Positions 45,536 through 54,148 of a stretch of DNA of 64,000 nt are shown piece by piece. The stretch is from UBA4582 sp038106185. GTDB taxonomy: Bacteria > Pseudomonadota > Gammaproteobacteria > Pseudomonadales > Azotimanducaceae. Position numbers and translations under genes: made by a program. Each line of letters begins with the position of its first letter. Position 1 is the stretch's first letter. Where the stretch lies: assembly GCA_038106185.1 (NCBI GenBank), contig JAYODE010000018.1, positions 4,864 to 68,863 on the forward strand, written 5' to 3'. The notes beneath the pieces were generated by a model. It saw only the letters and a list, made by a program, of their open reading frames with translations. It did no database searches and was not told where the DNA came from.

Positions 45536-45646
45536 ATGACCAGTAAAAGTCAGTCGTATAAAACGTACACAAGGGTATTTGAGATCGAGGCATTTCGGAT
45601 GGTGATTCCCCCCTTTTTAGCTCGCTCTTCAAATTGTAGTAAATAG
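45536..45646 (+). pseudogene. Truncated IS transposase orfA start
   Basis: After a good CAAGGAG site the frame MTSKSQSYKTYTRVFEIEAF RMV resembles the first residues of IS3-type OrfA (tr.YtreFK.eAvrmv), then stops after 36 codons. It abuts the complete IS3 element (45653), which probably landed in or recombined with it. Confidence 0.5.
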
Positions 45647-45684
45647 CTCCTGTGAGCCCCACCCCAAATCTGGGCCATCCAAAA

Positions 45685-46500
45685 TTAGAGATTTCCGGTT
45701 TCAAAATGCCTCTCAACAAACTCGTTGGGCGATAGATTTCCCAGCGAGGAATGAGGTCGAAAGGCGTTGTAGTCTTCTCGCCAAGCTTCAATCTTCTCTC
45801 GTGCATCTTCAATTGACAAGAACCAGTGGCTGTTCAAGCATTCGTCGCGGAAGCTCCCATTGGATGACTCGATGAACGGATTATCTGTAGGCTTACCCGG
45901 CCTTGAGAAGTCCAGCGTCACTTCACGCTCGTACGCCCAGCGATCCAGCTCCTTCGAGATAAACTCGCTGCCGTTGTCCACTTGAATACGCTCCGGTATG
46001 CGGCCATGTGCATCGCCAATCAGCTCAAGCAGGCTAACCACATGCTCTCCCCGAATGCCTTTGTCAACATGAATTGCCAGACACTCACGACTAAAATTGT
46101 CGACTATAGTTAACGCCCGAATACGCGCCCCGTCAAACAGGTTGTCGGCAACAAAATCCATGCTCCAACACTGGTCCACCGTGACCGATTCTGGTCGCTC
46201 CATGCGCCGAGCTGCGGCAACATGGCGTCTGGGTCTACGTCGTCGCAGGTTTAATCCTTCCTCGCAGTATATTCTGTGGACCTTCTTGTGATTGACGAGC
46301 CAGCCTTCCCGTCGCAAAAGAACGTGAATCCGTTGGTAGCCATATCTGACCCGAGCTGCCGCGATCTCTTTGATCCGTTCTCGAAGGGCCGTATCCGGGT
46401 CCTTGCAGGACTGATACTCATAGACTGACCTGTGCGTGAGCAACACTCGGCAGGCTCGCCGGGTGGCGACTCGATAGGAATCACGCAGAAAATCAACCAA
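45685..46500 (-). CDS. IS3-family transposase OrfB (DDE integrase domain)
   Basis: 271 residues in the -1 frame to OrfA, which it overlaps through an upstream open extension. The DDE triad is present: Asp in VDQCWSMDFVADNLFDG, Asp in RIQVDNGSEFIS, Glu in PFIESSNGSFRDECL, plus the PHSSLGNLSPNEF ending. Produced mainly as an OrfAB fusion by frameshifting at 46533-46527. Appears intact. Confidence 0.93.
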   Translation of the reverse strand: MVDFLRDSYRVATRRACRVLLTHRSVYEYQSCKDPDTALRERIKEIAAARVRYGYQRIHVLLRREGWLVNHKKVHRIYCEEGLNLRRRRPRRHVAAARRMERPESVTVDQCWSMDFVADNLFDGARIRALTIVDNFSRECLAIHVDKGIRGEHVVSLLELIGDAHGRIPERIQVDNGSEFISKELDRWAYEREVTLDFSRPGKPTDNPFIESSNGSFRDECLNSHWFLSIEDAREKIEAWREDYNAFRPHSSLGNLSPNEFVERHFETGNL

Positions 46501-46520
46501 CTGTCGCTTTCTGGCTGGCT

Positions 46521-46787
46521 TTAGAGCTTTTTTGTCAGTACATCCTGCAGCATCTGCTTGTCGAGGCTGAGATCCGCGACCATCCGCTTCAGGCGCGTAT
46601 TCTCCTCTTCAAGCTGCTTCAGTCGCCGCAGCTCCGATACGCCAAGCCCGCCATACTTCTTCTTCCAGTTGTAGAAAGTCGCTTCAGAAATCCCCATCTT
46701 GCGGCAGACTTCTGAGACCCTGGTGCCTGTCTCCGCCTGCCGCAAAGCAAACGCAATCTGCTCTTCGGTGTACTTCGTCTTCTTCAC
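46521..46787 (-). CDS. IS3-family transposase OrfA
   Basis: 88 residues, MKKTKYTEEQIAFALRQAET then a helix-turn-helix (VSEVCRKMGISEATFYNWKK) and leucine zipper (LKQLEEENTRLKRMVADLSL). Near its 3' end the minus strand reads AAAAAAG (46533-46527), the usual -1 slippery site that yields the OrfAB fusion transposase. Confidence 0.93.
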   Translation of the reverse strand: MKKTKYTEEQIAFALRQAETGTRVSEVCRKMGISEATFYNWKKKYGGLGVSELRRLKQLEEENTRLKRMVADLSLDKQMLQDVLTKKL

Positions 46788-47005
46788 AAAATCACTCCTC
46801 TGCTATCGTGATTTTGCCAGAATCTTCTAGTTTTAATTGGCCTGGATTATTGGGGGGAGGTCACGTTCTTCAATGCTAAAACTGATTAGAAAGTATAACG
46901 TGGTTGGGGCATACTCGCATCGGCAGCGAGCATACTTTGTCACTTTACTCTGGCCCCAGCATTATTGGAGCTATTCAATGGGGTAAATAGTCTACAAGGG
47001 GATTT

Positions 47006-48037
47006 ATGAAATTTGATTTAATGACTGGCGGGTTAAACTGGTCACAAAGTGCTGAGATCGCCCAGCAATTAGAACAGCAAGGCTTCTGCGGGATGTTGTT
47101 CACTGAAGCAGCCAAGGTCCCCTGGATGATGATTGCCTCGGCTGCCATGGCCACAAAATCTCTAGAGTTTGGCACCGGTATTGCAGTTGCCTTTCCGCGT
47201 AGTCCGATGATGAGTGCGCAAATAGCTTGGGAGTTAGCTGAGAACACTGGAGGTCGATTCAGGCTTGGGTTGGGTAGTCAGGTAAAAGGTCACGTTGAGC
47301 GCCGCTATGCCAGTCAGTTCCACAAACCAGCGCCGCAGATGCGCGACTATGTTTCTGCGGTTCATGCTTGTTTAAGAGCATTTCGTCAGGAAGAAAAACT
47401 TCATCACGAGGGGCCCTACTACAATCTGAGTTTGCTTCCCTCTCAATGGTCGCCCGGTCGTCACGAGTTCGAAGACATCAAAATTGATATCTCGGCAGTG
47501 GGGCCTTTCATGTGCCGTGTTGCCGGCGAACTCTGCGATGGCGTGCATGTGCATCCGATGCACTCTTTGCACTATCTACAAAATCGCCTTATTCCTGATG
47601 TCACAGCCGGGGCAACCAAAGCTGGCCGGACTTTATTGGACGTCGATCTCATAGTGCCGGTGTTTGCGATCCCTGGTGATACGCGAGAAGAACGTGCGGT
47701 CATGCTTCAGCGAGCCAGAACTCAAATTGCATTCTACGGTTCTACGCCAAACTACGCTTACCAATTTGATGACCTTGGCTTCGAAGGCACGACGCCTAAA
47801 CTTGGCGCGTTAATGAAACAGGGTGACATAGCAGGGTTAGCGAATACAATCAGTGATGAAATGCTGGCGCATTTTGCTGTCGAGGCTAAATGGGATGATA
47901 TGGCAGACGCCCTCCTTGCACGATACCAAGGCATAGCGAGTCGTGTTGTGACCTACCTTGCTGCTGAGGACATACACCGAAATCCCTCTAAGATAAATCG
48001 TTGGGGAGAAATTGCGAGAGCGGTTGCCGCGGCATAG
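47006..48037 (+). CDS. LLM-class F420-dependent oxidoreductase (TIGR03617-like)
   Basis: 343 residues, ATG after AAGGGGATTT. Luciferase-like (beta/alpha)8 features: GFCGMLFTEAAKVPWMMIAS, EFGTGIAVAFPRSPMMSAQI, the GGRFRLGLGSQVKGHVERRY motif typical of F420- or FMN-dependent LLM enzymes, and DIKIDISAVGPFMCRVAGEL. Such enzymes oxidise or reduce aromatic/steroid-type substrates. It is complete. As the last intact gene before the right end of the element, it may be cargo related to the pump's substrate; that link is only by position. Confidence 0.85.
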   Translation: MKFDLMTGGLNWSQSAEIAQQLEQQGFCGMLFTEAAKVPWMMIASAAMATKSLEFGTGIAVAFPRSPMMSAQIAWELAENTGGRFRLGLGSQVKGHVERRYASQFHKPAPQMRDYVSAVHACLRAFRQEEKLHHEGPYYNLSLLPSQWSPGRHEFEDIKIDISAVGPFMCRVAGELCDGVHVHPMHSLHYLQNRLIPDVTAGATKAGRTLLDVDLIVPVFAIPGDTREERAVMLQRARTQIAFYGSTPNYAYQFDDLGFEGTTPKLGALMKQGDIAGLANTISDEMLAHFAVEAKWDDMADALLARYQGIASRVVTYLAAEDIHRNPSKINRWGEIARAVAAA

Positions 48038-49005
48038 CGAACCTATTTCGGCGGGAGAAGGCAAGACGGGGAGGATAGTAAATATAGACCACATTTACCC
48101 TGGATTGCAAAAGCATGCTGATTGGCGTTTCTTGTTAGAAGAAGTCTGTGGGGGTAATATTTTGGTAGGGAAACGCCAATGCCAGATATCATGAAATCGG
48201 GTCCAAGCCTAAACTAGGGTACGCATGTCACGTATCAGACGCCTATCACAAAATATCCCACTAACAAAATTTTTTGCGTTCTCAGGGAGGTGCGGCTTAA
48301 ACGACTTATTCTCCTCGTTCTTATTCTCATGATTTAAAGAAGGGGTTCTGCCCCATCTCCACGGGCGTTTTTGAATCGCCTGTGTGCCCCTCAGGTCTAC
48401 CTCGCGACACCTCACCGGATACGACGATTATGGGTTCACTTGATGTAGTGAATCACGTTGGCCGTGGCACTGTCCAAGGTCGGATACTTCATGTGATGAG
48501 TTGCCTTCTGTATCAGCATGTCGAAGAAGCCCTCGTATGCTGCGTTGTCACCACCGTGCTCCACTGCACTCATTGAGCAGATTAGTGCTTTTCGGTTGGG
48601 GAGGGCCTTGGTGATCGCCGCTTCAAAAATGACGGCCTTGGGAAGCAGTCGATGTACACCAGGCTTCAAGGGTCCAGAATGCGTCACAGGGCTCGAGCTT
48701 CGAACAGACTACAGGGGTATGTCAAACGGCTCAATGCTCCTCCAAGGTACTCTGAGGACTTCTGGAAAGGGGTGTCGCGCCACTGCAGCGTTCGGCTAGT
48801 CACCGATTTTGGCGATTCTCCCTGCCCAATCGATCGAGTCTGTGCCCCTGGTAGATTATTCCAGGATGCCGCTGGCGTTGGTGTGCTCTAACCGTGCTGG
48901 CGTATCCACCGCGTAGCCTCGGCGAGCCAGGTAACAAAAGAGTAGTAGGGCGTTGGCAGCTGGCGATAGTGGGTGTTCTGGACGGTCAACCAATCAGTAA
49001 TAATA
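48038..49005. other. Degenerate right end of the element
   Basis: About 970 bp without a convincing gene. A minus-strand open frame at 48436-48687 starting GTG (THSGPLKPGVHRLLPKAVIF to NVIHYIK) has protein-like composition but no ribosome binding site and no family I recognise. Further minus-strand stretches near 48860-48990 also look like broken coding sequence. Confidence 0.4.
48436..48687 (-). pseudogene. Possible C-terminal fragment of an unrecognised protein
   Basis: 83 codons from a GTG; text such as AVIFEAAITKALPNRKALIC and HGGDNAAYEGFFDMLIQKA is non-repetitive and balanced, as in real proteins, and the frame ends naturally. Missing start signals suggest the truncated end of a larger gene. 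Confidence 0.3.
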
Positions 49006-49025
49006 TTGATGGTCGTTTTGATGGT
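49006..49025. repeat. Right copy of 20-bp inner end repeat
   Basis: Identical to 29816-29835; 74 bp inside the right border. Confidence 0.7.
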
Positions 49026-49043
49026 CAAGAAAGTCTCGCGCAT

Positions 49044-49068
49044 AAAAAAGCCCATATAATCATGGGCT
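49044..49068 (-). terminator. Rho-independent terminator of tRNA-Ser
   Basis: On the minus strand AGCCCAT and ATGGGCT form a 7-bp stem (49068-49050) followed by TTTTTT (49049-49044), 13 bp after the tRNA 3' end. It lies on the element side of the border, so the element supplies the terminator. Confidence 0.8.
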
Positions 49069-49081
49069 TAAGTGATCTGTG

Positions 49082-49171
49082 TGGCGGAGGGGCAGGGATT
49101 CGAACCCTGGAAGGGAATTACCCCTTGCCGGTTTTCAAGACCGGTGCATTCAACCGCTCTGCCACCCCTCC
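49082..49171 (-). tRNA. tRNA-Ser (anticodon UGA)
   Basis: The minus strand starts GGAGGGGTGGCAGAGCGGTT, has the anticodon stem-loop CCGGTCTTGAAAACCGG (anticodon TGA), a long class II variable arm (CAAGGGGTAATTCCCTTC), the T-loop GGTTCGAATCC and an acceptor stem ending CCCCTCC-G-CCA. 90 nt with encoded CCA. Its 3' end is the attachment site of the element to its left, and it is left intact by the integration. Confidence 0.96.
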
Positions 49172-49302
49172 GAACGTGGCGAAATATACGTCATTTCGAT
49201 GCGCTTGTTAAGCGTCTTCTGCAATCTTCTTCTTGATTCATTGAGCATTTGTATCAAAAGACGAAACTTGCGACTATGTTCGCCTTCGTTTGAGCGTTTG
49301 CT

Positions 49303-49617
49303 ATGTTTGAAGTCTTTATGATTTTTGCGGTAGTGCTACTTGTGCTTTACTGGCAGGCAGGTATGCGGGCGAAGGAAATTGCGGTCAGAAGTGCGGGCAA
49401 CGAGTGTACGTCAAGTGATGTACAACTGCTGGATCAAACGGTACATCTGATCAAGGTATCCATGAGCCGGGATTCCAGCAAACAGTGGCGAGTCTGGCGC
49501 GAGTATCAGTTTGATTACACCGAGGACGGTCAGACGCGTTATCGAGGGCGAGTAACCCTGTTGGGGCCGCGTCTACTGCGAGTCGCGCTGGAGACCCGCA
49601 ATCCCGTTATTCACTAG
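49303..49617 (+). CDS. DUF3301 membrane-anchored small protein
   Basis: 104 residues with one N-terminal membrane helix (FEVFMIFAVVLLVLYWQA) and a conserved cytoplasmic part (MRAKEIAVRSAGNECTSSDV, QLLDQTVHLIKVSMSRDSSK, YQFDYTEDGQTRYRGRVTL). This is the DUF3301 pattern found across gammaproteobacteria; function unknown. Upstream ATG region lacks a strong ribosome binding site. Confidence 0.85.
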   Translation: MFEVFMIFAVVLLVLYWQAGMRAKEIAVRSAGNECTSSDVQLLDQTVHLIKVSMSRDSSKQWRVWREYQFDYTEDGQTRYRGRVTLLGPRLLRVALETRNPVIH

Positions 49618-49772
49618 ATGATTTTCTCGTGTAGGCACCAGGCCGTTCACTAGCGCAGGTATCTGCTGATTGGGTCAGCTTAGGGTGGCAAGCCAGTGCG
49701 CTGGCTTTTTTCTGGTGTGAGGCGGACGGCTTAGGTTTAGTAGCCATGAAATGTCGAAATCTGGTGAGACGA

Positions 49773-50585
49773 CTATCTGGGATCTGTGAGCTGTCTGTAG
49801 GTTTTCAAGTGTGACAGTGCCAGCAGGTGCTGACCCAGTAGCTCATATAATCGCGACAAGTTGTAATGTGCGTCGGCGAAATTGACAGCCAGTTTGTATG
49901 CGTCAATAGCATCTTCATACCGCCCCATGTCTTCTAATAAGGTGCCCAGATTAAAGGCTGCTAGCAAGTGATCTGGCTCCAGCGTTAGTGCCTGCAGGTA
50001 ATGTTCTTCAGCGATGGCGGGTTGATTGGCTTCCTGCATCAAACGACCGAGATTGACATGGGCGTCGGCATTGGCAGGATCCAGCTCTAGTGCGCGCAGG
50101 TAGGCAGCCGGGGCGTCCTCAGGTGCAACGGCTTCCAGGTCTACGCCAAGATCGAACCAATCATCACTATTAAGGTGTGTCTGGGTTTCTGCCTGTTTCG
50201 CTGCTCGGCGGGCGAGGGGTGCTACTGAGCCTGCGAGTTCAGATATGGTGAAATCGAAATGGATCTGACCGCTTTCAGGGTTGTACACATGGTCTTGATC
50301 GCGAATGACCACAGCACCTGCATCGCCGGTGATGCGCAGTGAGGTCAGTGCTCTTTGCGGTAGTTGCCGTTGCAGTGTGAGTAACGTGCGATTGATTCGC
50401 GCTTGCTGAACCCCCGCCTGGATTAATTCTTTGGCGGTGCGCAACAACACAATGTCCTGAAAACTAAACTGATAACGGGCACGGGCGCTACGCTCAATAT
50501 CAATGACGCCGCGGGCTATTTCGCGGATAGCCCGCGGCGGCATAGACAGTAGATCGGCAACCTCCTGGGTTGAATAACCTTTCAT
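49773..50585 (-). CDS. MerR-like HTH plus TPR-repeat protein
   Basis: 270 residues. The N-terminus (GYSTQEVADLLSMPPRAIRE, SARARYQFSFQDIVLLRTAK) is a MerR-type winged helix. Residues ~150-265 contain about three TPRs (APAAYLRALELDPANADAHV, EEHYLQALTLEPDHLLAAFN, YEDAIDAYKLAVNFADAHYN). Such fusions are thought to be regulators with a protein-interaction module; the target is unknown. Confidence 0.82.
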   Translation of the reverse strand: MKGYSTQEVADLLSMPPRAIREIARGVIDIERSARARYQFSFQDIVLLRTAKELIQAGVQQARINRTLLTLQRQLPQRALTSLRITGDAGAVVIRDQDHVYNPESGQIHFDFTISELAGSVAPLARRAAKQAETQTHLNSDDWFDLGVDLEAVAPEDAPAAYLRALELDPANADAHVNLGRLMQEANQPAIAEEHYLQALTLEPDHLLAAFNLGTLLEDMGRYEDAIDAYKLAVNFADAHYNLSRLYELLGQHLLALSHLKTYRQLTDPR

Positions 50586-50698
50586 TGATCGCTCTTTTTA
50601 CGCAGTCTTCAGTCGACTGCGAGGTTACTAGTCGCTGTTGTTGGCAGCTCGTTGTTATGGGCTTAGGGCGTATTCAACCAGCTGCCTGCTCATCGTTT

Positions 50699-51850
50699 TC
50701 AGCCCATCTGGCGCAGCAGGTCTTTGGCTATGACAGTCTGCTGGATTTCACTGGTGCCCTCATAAATGCGGAATAACCTGACATCGCGATAAAAGCGCTC
50801 TATGCCATAGTCTTCAACATAGCCGGCGCCACCATGAATTTGTACGGCATTGTCGGCGACACGGCCCACCATTTCGGTGGCAAACAATTTGCAGGCGGCA
50901 GCCAGGGCTGCAACATTTTCTCCCTGGTCACGACGTCTGGCGACTTCCTCGACCATGCATCGCGCCGCGTACATCTCTGTTTGACTGCGCGCCAGCATCG
51001 ACTGAATCAACTGAAACTCAGCGATGGGTTTGCCGAACTGCTGGCGTTCCGAGGCGTATTTGACGCTGTCTCGAATCAGCCGCTCGGCAATACCAACACT
51101 CAAGGCGCTGATGTGCAGGCGACCCTTATCGAGTACCTTCATGGCAGTTTTAAAGCCAACGTTTTCCTTGCCTCCGACCAGTTGCGTCGCGCTGACGCGA
51201 ACATCATCGAACATCACATCGCAGACATAAGTGCCTTGTTGTCCCATCTTGCGATAGGGTTGACCCATGCTGATACCGGCGCTCTTGGCGTCGACCAGGA
51301 ACGCTGACACACCACGGGCCCCCAACTCTTCTGGGTTAGTTCGTGCGAATACCGTCAGCAGCTGAGCCTTTGGCGCATTCGTGATGTAGCGTTTGGTGCC
51401 GTTGAGCAGGTAATCCGTGCCGTCTCGTTTGGCGGTCAGACGCACAGAGGCAGCGTCAGAACCCGCATCTGGTTCGGTCAGGCAGAAGGAGCCAATGATC
51501 TCACCAGTAGCCATGGCGGGCAGGTACTGCTGTTTCTGGGCTTCGGTACCATCGATGATCAGAGCTTGAGAACCGATGCCCACATTGGTTCCAAAGATAG
51601 AGCGAAATGCCGGCGATGTATGGCCAAAAACCCGCGCAACAGCCACTTCTTCGCTCATGTTTAAACCGAGGCCACCATAGGCTTCTGGAATAGTCAGGCC
51701 GAACAAGCCAAGCTCGCGCATGTCCTGAATCACATCATCGGGAATCATGTCCTCTGCACCCACCTTGGACTCTAAGGGGCGAAGACGGTTTTCGACAAAT
51801 TTTTCAACAGTATCAAGGAGTTGTTTCAGCGTGTCTGCGTCAAGGGCCAT
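50699..51850 (-). CDS. Acyl-CoA dehydrogenase
   Basis: 383 residues. FAD-binding motifs GSFCLTEPDAGSDAASVRLT (~125) and KRYITNAPKAQLLTVFART; RQQFGKPIAEFQLIQSMLA and the C-terminal ERFYRDVRLFRIYEGTSEIQ with the catalytic Glu in YEGT (~362). First, alpha-beta oxidation of an acyl-CoA with electrons passed to ETF. Chain length cannot be read. Divergent from the glutaryl-CoA dehydrogenase 174 bp away. Confidence 0.92.
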   Translation of the reverse strand: MALDADTLKQLLDTVEKFVENRLRPLESKVGAEDMIPDDVIQDMRELGLFGLTIPEAYGGLGLNMSEEVAVARVFGHTSPAFRSIFGTNVGIGSQALIIDGTEAQKQQYLPAMATGEIIGSFCLTEPDAGSDAASVRLTAKRDGTDYLLNGTKRYITNAPKAQLLTVFARTNPEELGARGVSAFLVDAKSAGISMGQPYRKMGQQGTYVCDVMFDDVRVSATQLVGGKENVGFKTAMKVLDKGRLHISALSVGIAERLIRDSVKYASERQQFGKPIAEFQLIQSMLARSQTEMYAARCMVEEVARRRDQGENVAALAAACKLFATEMVGRVADNAVQIHGGAGYVEDYGIERFYRDVRLFRIYEGTSEIQQTVIAKDLLRQMG

Positions 51851-52024
51851 GGTTTACCTTATGGGGGTTAATAAGCGAAATGTGGAATCGGGCACTTACC
51901 TGTATATCACACACCAGTGTCTATATAATGGCGGCTGTTCGATTTTGCGCGATGAAAGGCCGCATTGTAAGCATCCTTTCACCAAAGCGCCAACCTGACA
52001 CTGACACTGATTTTAGGAGCAAAA

Positions 52025-53194
52025 ATGGCTGCATTTAAATGGGACGATCCGTTTTTTCTAGACGATCAATTGACGGAAGATGAGCGTCTGATTCGGGATG
52101 CCGCCAGAGACTATGCCCAGGACAAACTTCAGACTCGCGTGAAACAAGCTTTTCGTGATGAATACTTTCACCGCGAAATCATGACTGAGATGGGCGAACT
52201 GGGCCTGTTGGGTGCGACCTTGCCGGAGGAGTACGGCGGCTCGGCGGTCAATTATGTCTCCTATGGTCTGGTGGCTCGAGAGGTAGAGCGGGTCGATAGC
52301 GGTTATCGGTCGGCCATGAGTGTTCAATCCTCGCTCGTCATGCATCCCATCTATACCTATGGCAATGATGCGCAACGAGAGAAATATCTACCCAAGCTGG
52401 CCAGTGGTGAATGGGTTGGTTGCTTTGGCCTGACAGAGCCAGACTACGGCTCAGATCCCGGCAGTATGGTCACGAAGGCCGAGAAGACTGCCCATGGCTA
52501 TTTGCTCAACGGTGCCAAGATGTGGATTACTAACTCGCCGATTGCCGATCTTGCGGTGGTCTGGGCCAAGCTCGACGGCATTATCCGGGGGTTCGTGGTG
52601 GAACGCGGCATGAAGGGATTCTCGACTCCTAAGATTGAAGGCAAGATGAGCCTGCGAGCATCGATTACCGGCGAAATAGTGCTGGAAGATGTCGAGGTGC
52701 CGGAGGCAAATCTGCTACCCAATGTGAAAGGTTTGGCTGGTCCATTCGGTTGCTTGAATAAGGCCCGTTATGGCATCTCCTGGGGGGCTATGGGTGCGGC
52801 TGAGTTTTGCTGGCATGCAGCGAGAAGCTACACGCTGGAGCGCAAGCAGTTCGGTCGGCCACTGGCGCAGAACCAACTGATTCAGAAGAAATTGGCGGAT
52901 ATGCAAACTGAGATCACACTGGGTCTGCAGGGCTCCCTGCGAATCGGGCGTCTAATGGATGACGACAACTGCCCGGTTGAGATCATCTCCCTGATGAAGC
53001 GCAACAACTGCGGCAAGGCGCTGGATATTGCCCGTCTGTCTCGAGACATGCATGGCGGCAATGGCATCTCTGATGAATACCATGTCATGCGTCATTTGAT
53101 GAATCTGGAAACTGTGAACACTTATGAAGGGACTCACGATGTGCATGCCCTGATACTGGGGCGAGCACAGACCGGTTTGCAGGCCTTCTTCTAA
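52025..53194 (+). CDS. gcdH: Glutaryl-CoA dehydrogenase
   Basis: 389 residues, ATG after AGGAGCAAAA. Typical GcdH features: RSAMSVQSSLVMHPIYTYGN, YLPKLASGEWVGCFGLTEPD, YGSDPGSMVTKAEKTAHGYL, RYGISWGAMGAAEFCWHAAR and the catalytic Glu in VNTYEGTHDVHALILGRAQT (~365). It oxidises and decarboxylates glutaryl-CoA to crotonyl-CoA in lysine/tryptophan/benzoate breakdown. The Arg of GcdH that binds the second carboxylate is consistent with the RSAMSVQ segment. Confidence 0.92.
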   Translation: MAAFKWDDPFFLDDQLTEDERLIRDAARDYAQDKLQTRVKQAFRDEYFHREIMTEMGELGLLGATLPEEYGGSAVNYVSYGLVAREVERVDSGYRSAMSVQSSLVMHPIYTYGNDAQREKYLPKLASGEWVGCFGLTEPDYGSDPGSMVTKAEKTAHGYLLNGAKMWITNSPIADLAVVWAKLDGIIRGFVVERGMKGFSTPKIEGKMSLRASITGEIVLEDVEVPEANLLPNVKGLAGPFGCLNKARYGISWGAMGAAEFCWHAARSYTLERKQFGRPLAQNQLIQKKLADMQTEITLGLQGSLRIGRLMDDDNCPVEIISLMKRNNCGKALDIARLSRDMHGGNGISDEYHVMRHLMNLETVNTYEGTHDVHALILGRAQTGLQAFF

Positions 53195-53446
53195 AGCGAT
53201 CGGGCTGGTTGCCCGGGCTTGATGAAAAGCTTCGTTTGTAAGCCTTTGGCCCTGACGGGCGTGCCAAAGTCGCACGCTTTGTCAGGCCGGTGGACGACTG
53301 CGAAAGCACTAGTCTGCCCACTCGGTGCGGCGTCATTGGCCGTCATTCTCCTTCTTCCCTTTTAGGCCATTGACAGTAAAGTAGTCATTACCCTGCGGTC
53401 GTTGCTTTGTTATCCGTTTTCGTTATAACAACATAGGAGACGCAAG

Positions 53447-54094
53447 ATGATTCGTGTACTGATTGTTGATGATCACCAATTGGTTCGAATGGGTACCTCG
53501 AGGTTGCTGGCTGACGTCGGTGATGTCGAAGTAGTTGGCCAGGCTGGCAGTGGCGAGGAAGCGATTGAGCTGGTCAGGCACCTGAAGCCGGACGTGGTGC
53601 TCATGGACGTCCAAATGCCCGGTATCGGAGGACTTGAGGCGACTCGGCGTTGCCTTAGAGTACATCCCGACATCAAGGTGATCGCTGTGAGTATGTATGA
53701 GGACGAACCCTACCCATCAAAATTGCTGAACGTGGGTGCGCAGGGCTATGTCACCAAACGCGCAGCGATCGACGAGATGGTACGTGCCATCAAGAAGGTG
53801 GTTGCGGGTCAGCGTTATGTCAGTGCGGAAATTGCGCAGCAGATGGCGCTCAAGCCGTTTTCTGAAAGCGAAGCCTCACCGTTTGAGATTTTGTCAAATC
53901 GAGAGATGCAAATCACTCTGATGATTGTTGAGGGGACTAAAGTACCGCGGATCTCCCAAAGTCTCTCGTTAAGCCCAAAAACGGTTAACAGCTACCGTTA
54001 TCGTATTTTTGAGAAGCTGGATTTGAGTAATGATGTGGGTCTGACCAAACTCGCAATAAAACACGGCGTCATCAACGCTGGCGCTGTTAATTGA
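53447..54094 (+). CDS. uvrY: Response regulator of the UvrY/GacA type (NarL family)
   Basis: 215 residues after GGAGACGCAAG. The receiver domain has Asp8-Asp9, the phosphorylation site Asp54 (VLMDVQMPG) and Lys (~104, YVTKRA), and the C-terminal LuxR-type HTH reads LSNREMQITLMIVEGTKVPR and LSPKTVNSYRYRIFEKLDLS. The order uvrY-uvrC-pgsA is the conserved gammaproteobacterial arrangement, where the regulator is activated by BarA/GacS and drives small RNAs of the Csr/Rsm system. Confidence 0.93.
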   Translation: MIRVLIVDDHQLVRMGTSRLLADVGDVEVVGQAGSGEEAIELVRHLKPDVVLMDVQMPGIGGLEATRRCLRVHPDIKVIAVSMYEDEPYPSKLLNVGAQGYVTKRAAIDEMVRAIKKVVAGQRYVSAEIAQQMALKPFSESEASPFEILSNREMQITLMIVEGTKVPRISQSLSLSPKTVNSYRYRIFEKLDLSNDVGLTKLAIKHGVINAGAVN

Positions 54095-54123
54095 GCCTTT
54101 TGCACAGTCTTCACTGCCTGTCT

Positions 54124-54148
54124 ATAAAGCGCTGCTTTATCACTTTTC
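54124..54148 (+). terminator. Rho-independent terminator after uvrY
   Basis: ATAAAGC (54124-54130) and GCTTTAT (54134-54140) form a perfect 7-bp stem with loop GCT, followed by cacttttctt. It lies 30 bp after the uvrY stop and may separate it from uvrC. Confidence 0.6.

Larger units (their letters stand above)
45653..46863 (-). mobile_element. Complete IS3-family element (IS407-like group)
   Basis: Imperfect terminal repeats beginning TGA and ending TCA: tgagccccaccccaaatctg at 45655 region and the complement of ttggggggaggtca ending 46863. Both OrfA and OrfB are intact with an A6G slippery site between them. No obvious target-site duplication, so it may have arrived by recombination with the adjacent older fragment. 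Confidence 0.85.
29680..49095. mobile_element. Integrated element at tRNA-Ser(UGA) with own replication module and efflux cargo (~19.4 kb)
   Basis: Borders are the 16-bp tRNA-derived direct repeat at 29680 and 49080. A 20-bp direct repeat ttgatggtcgttttgatggt lies just inside each border (29816-29835, 49006-49025), a likely integrase arm site. Order inside: integrase, unknown protein, AlpA-like regulator, possible ssDNA-binding protein, helicase-primase, DNA polymerase, unknown protein, dead IS256, MarR and RND/thioesterase operon, IS fragment, IS3 element, LLM oxidoreductase, degenerate right end. No capsid, tail, terminase or conjugation genes are seen. It may be a phage satellite or a decayed prophage/plasmid. 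Confidence 0.75.

Noticed and set aside
48012..48194. Short frame after the LLM gene
   Set aside because: Overlaps the LLM gene end, has no ribosome binding site and no recognisable motif.
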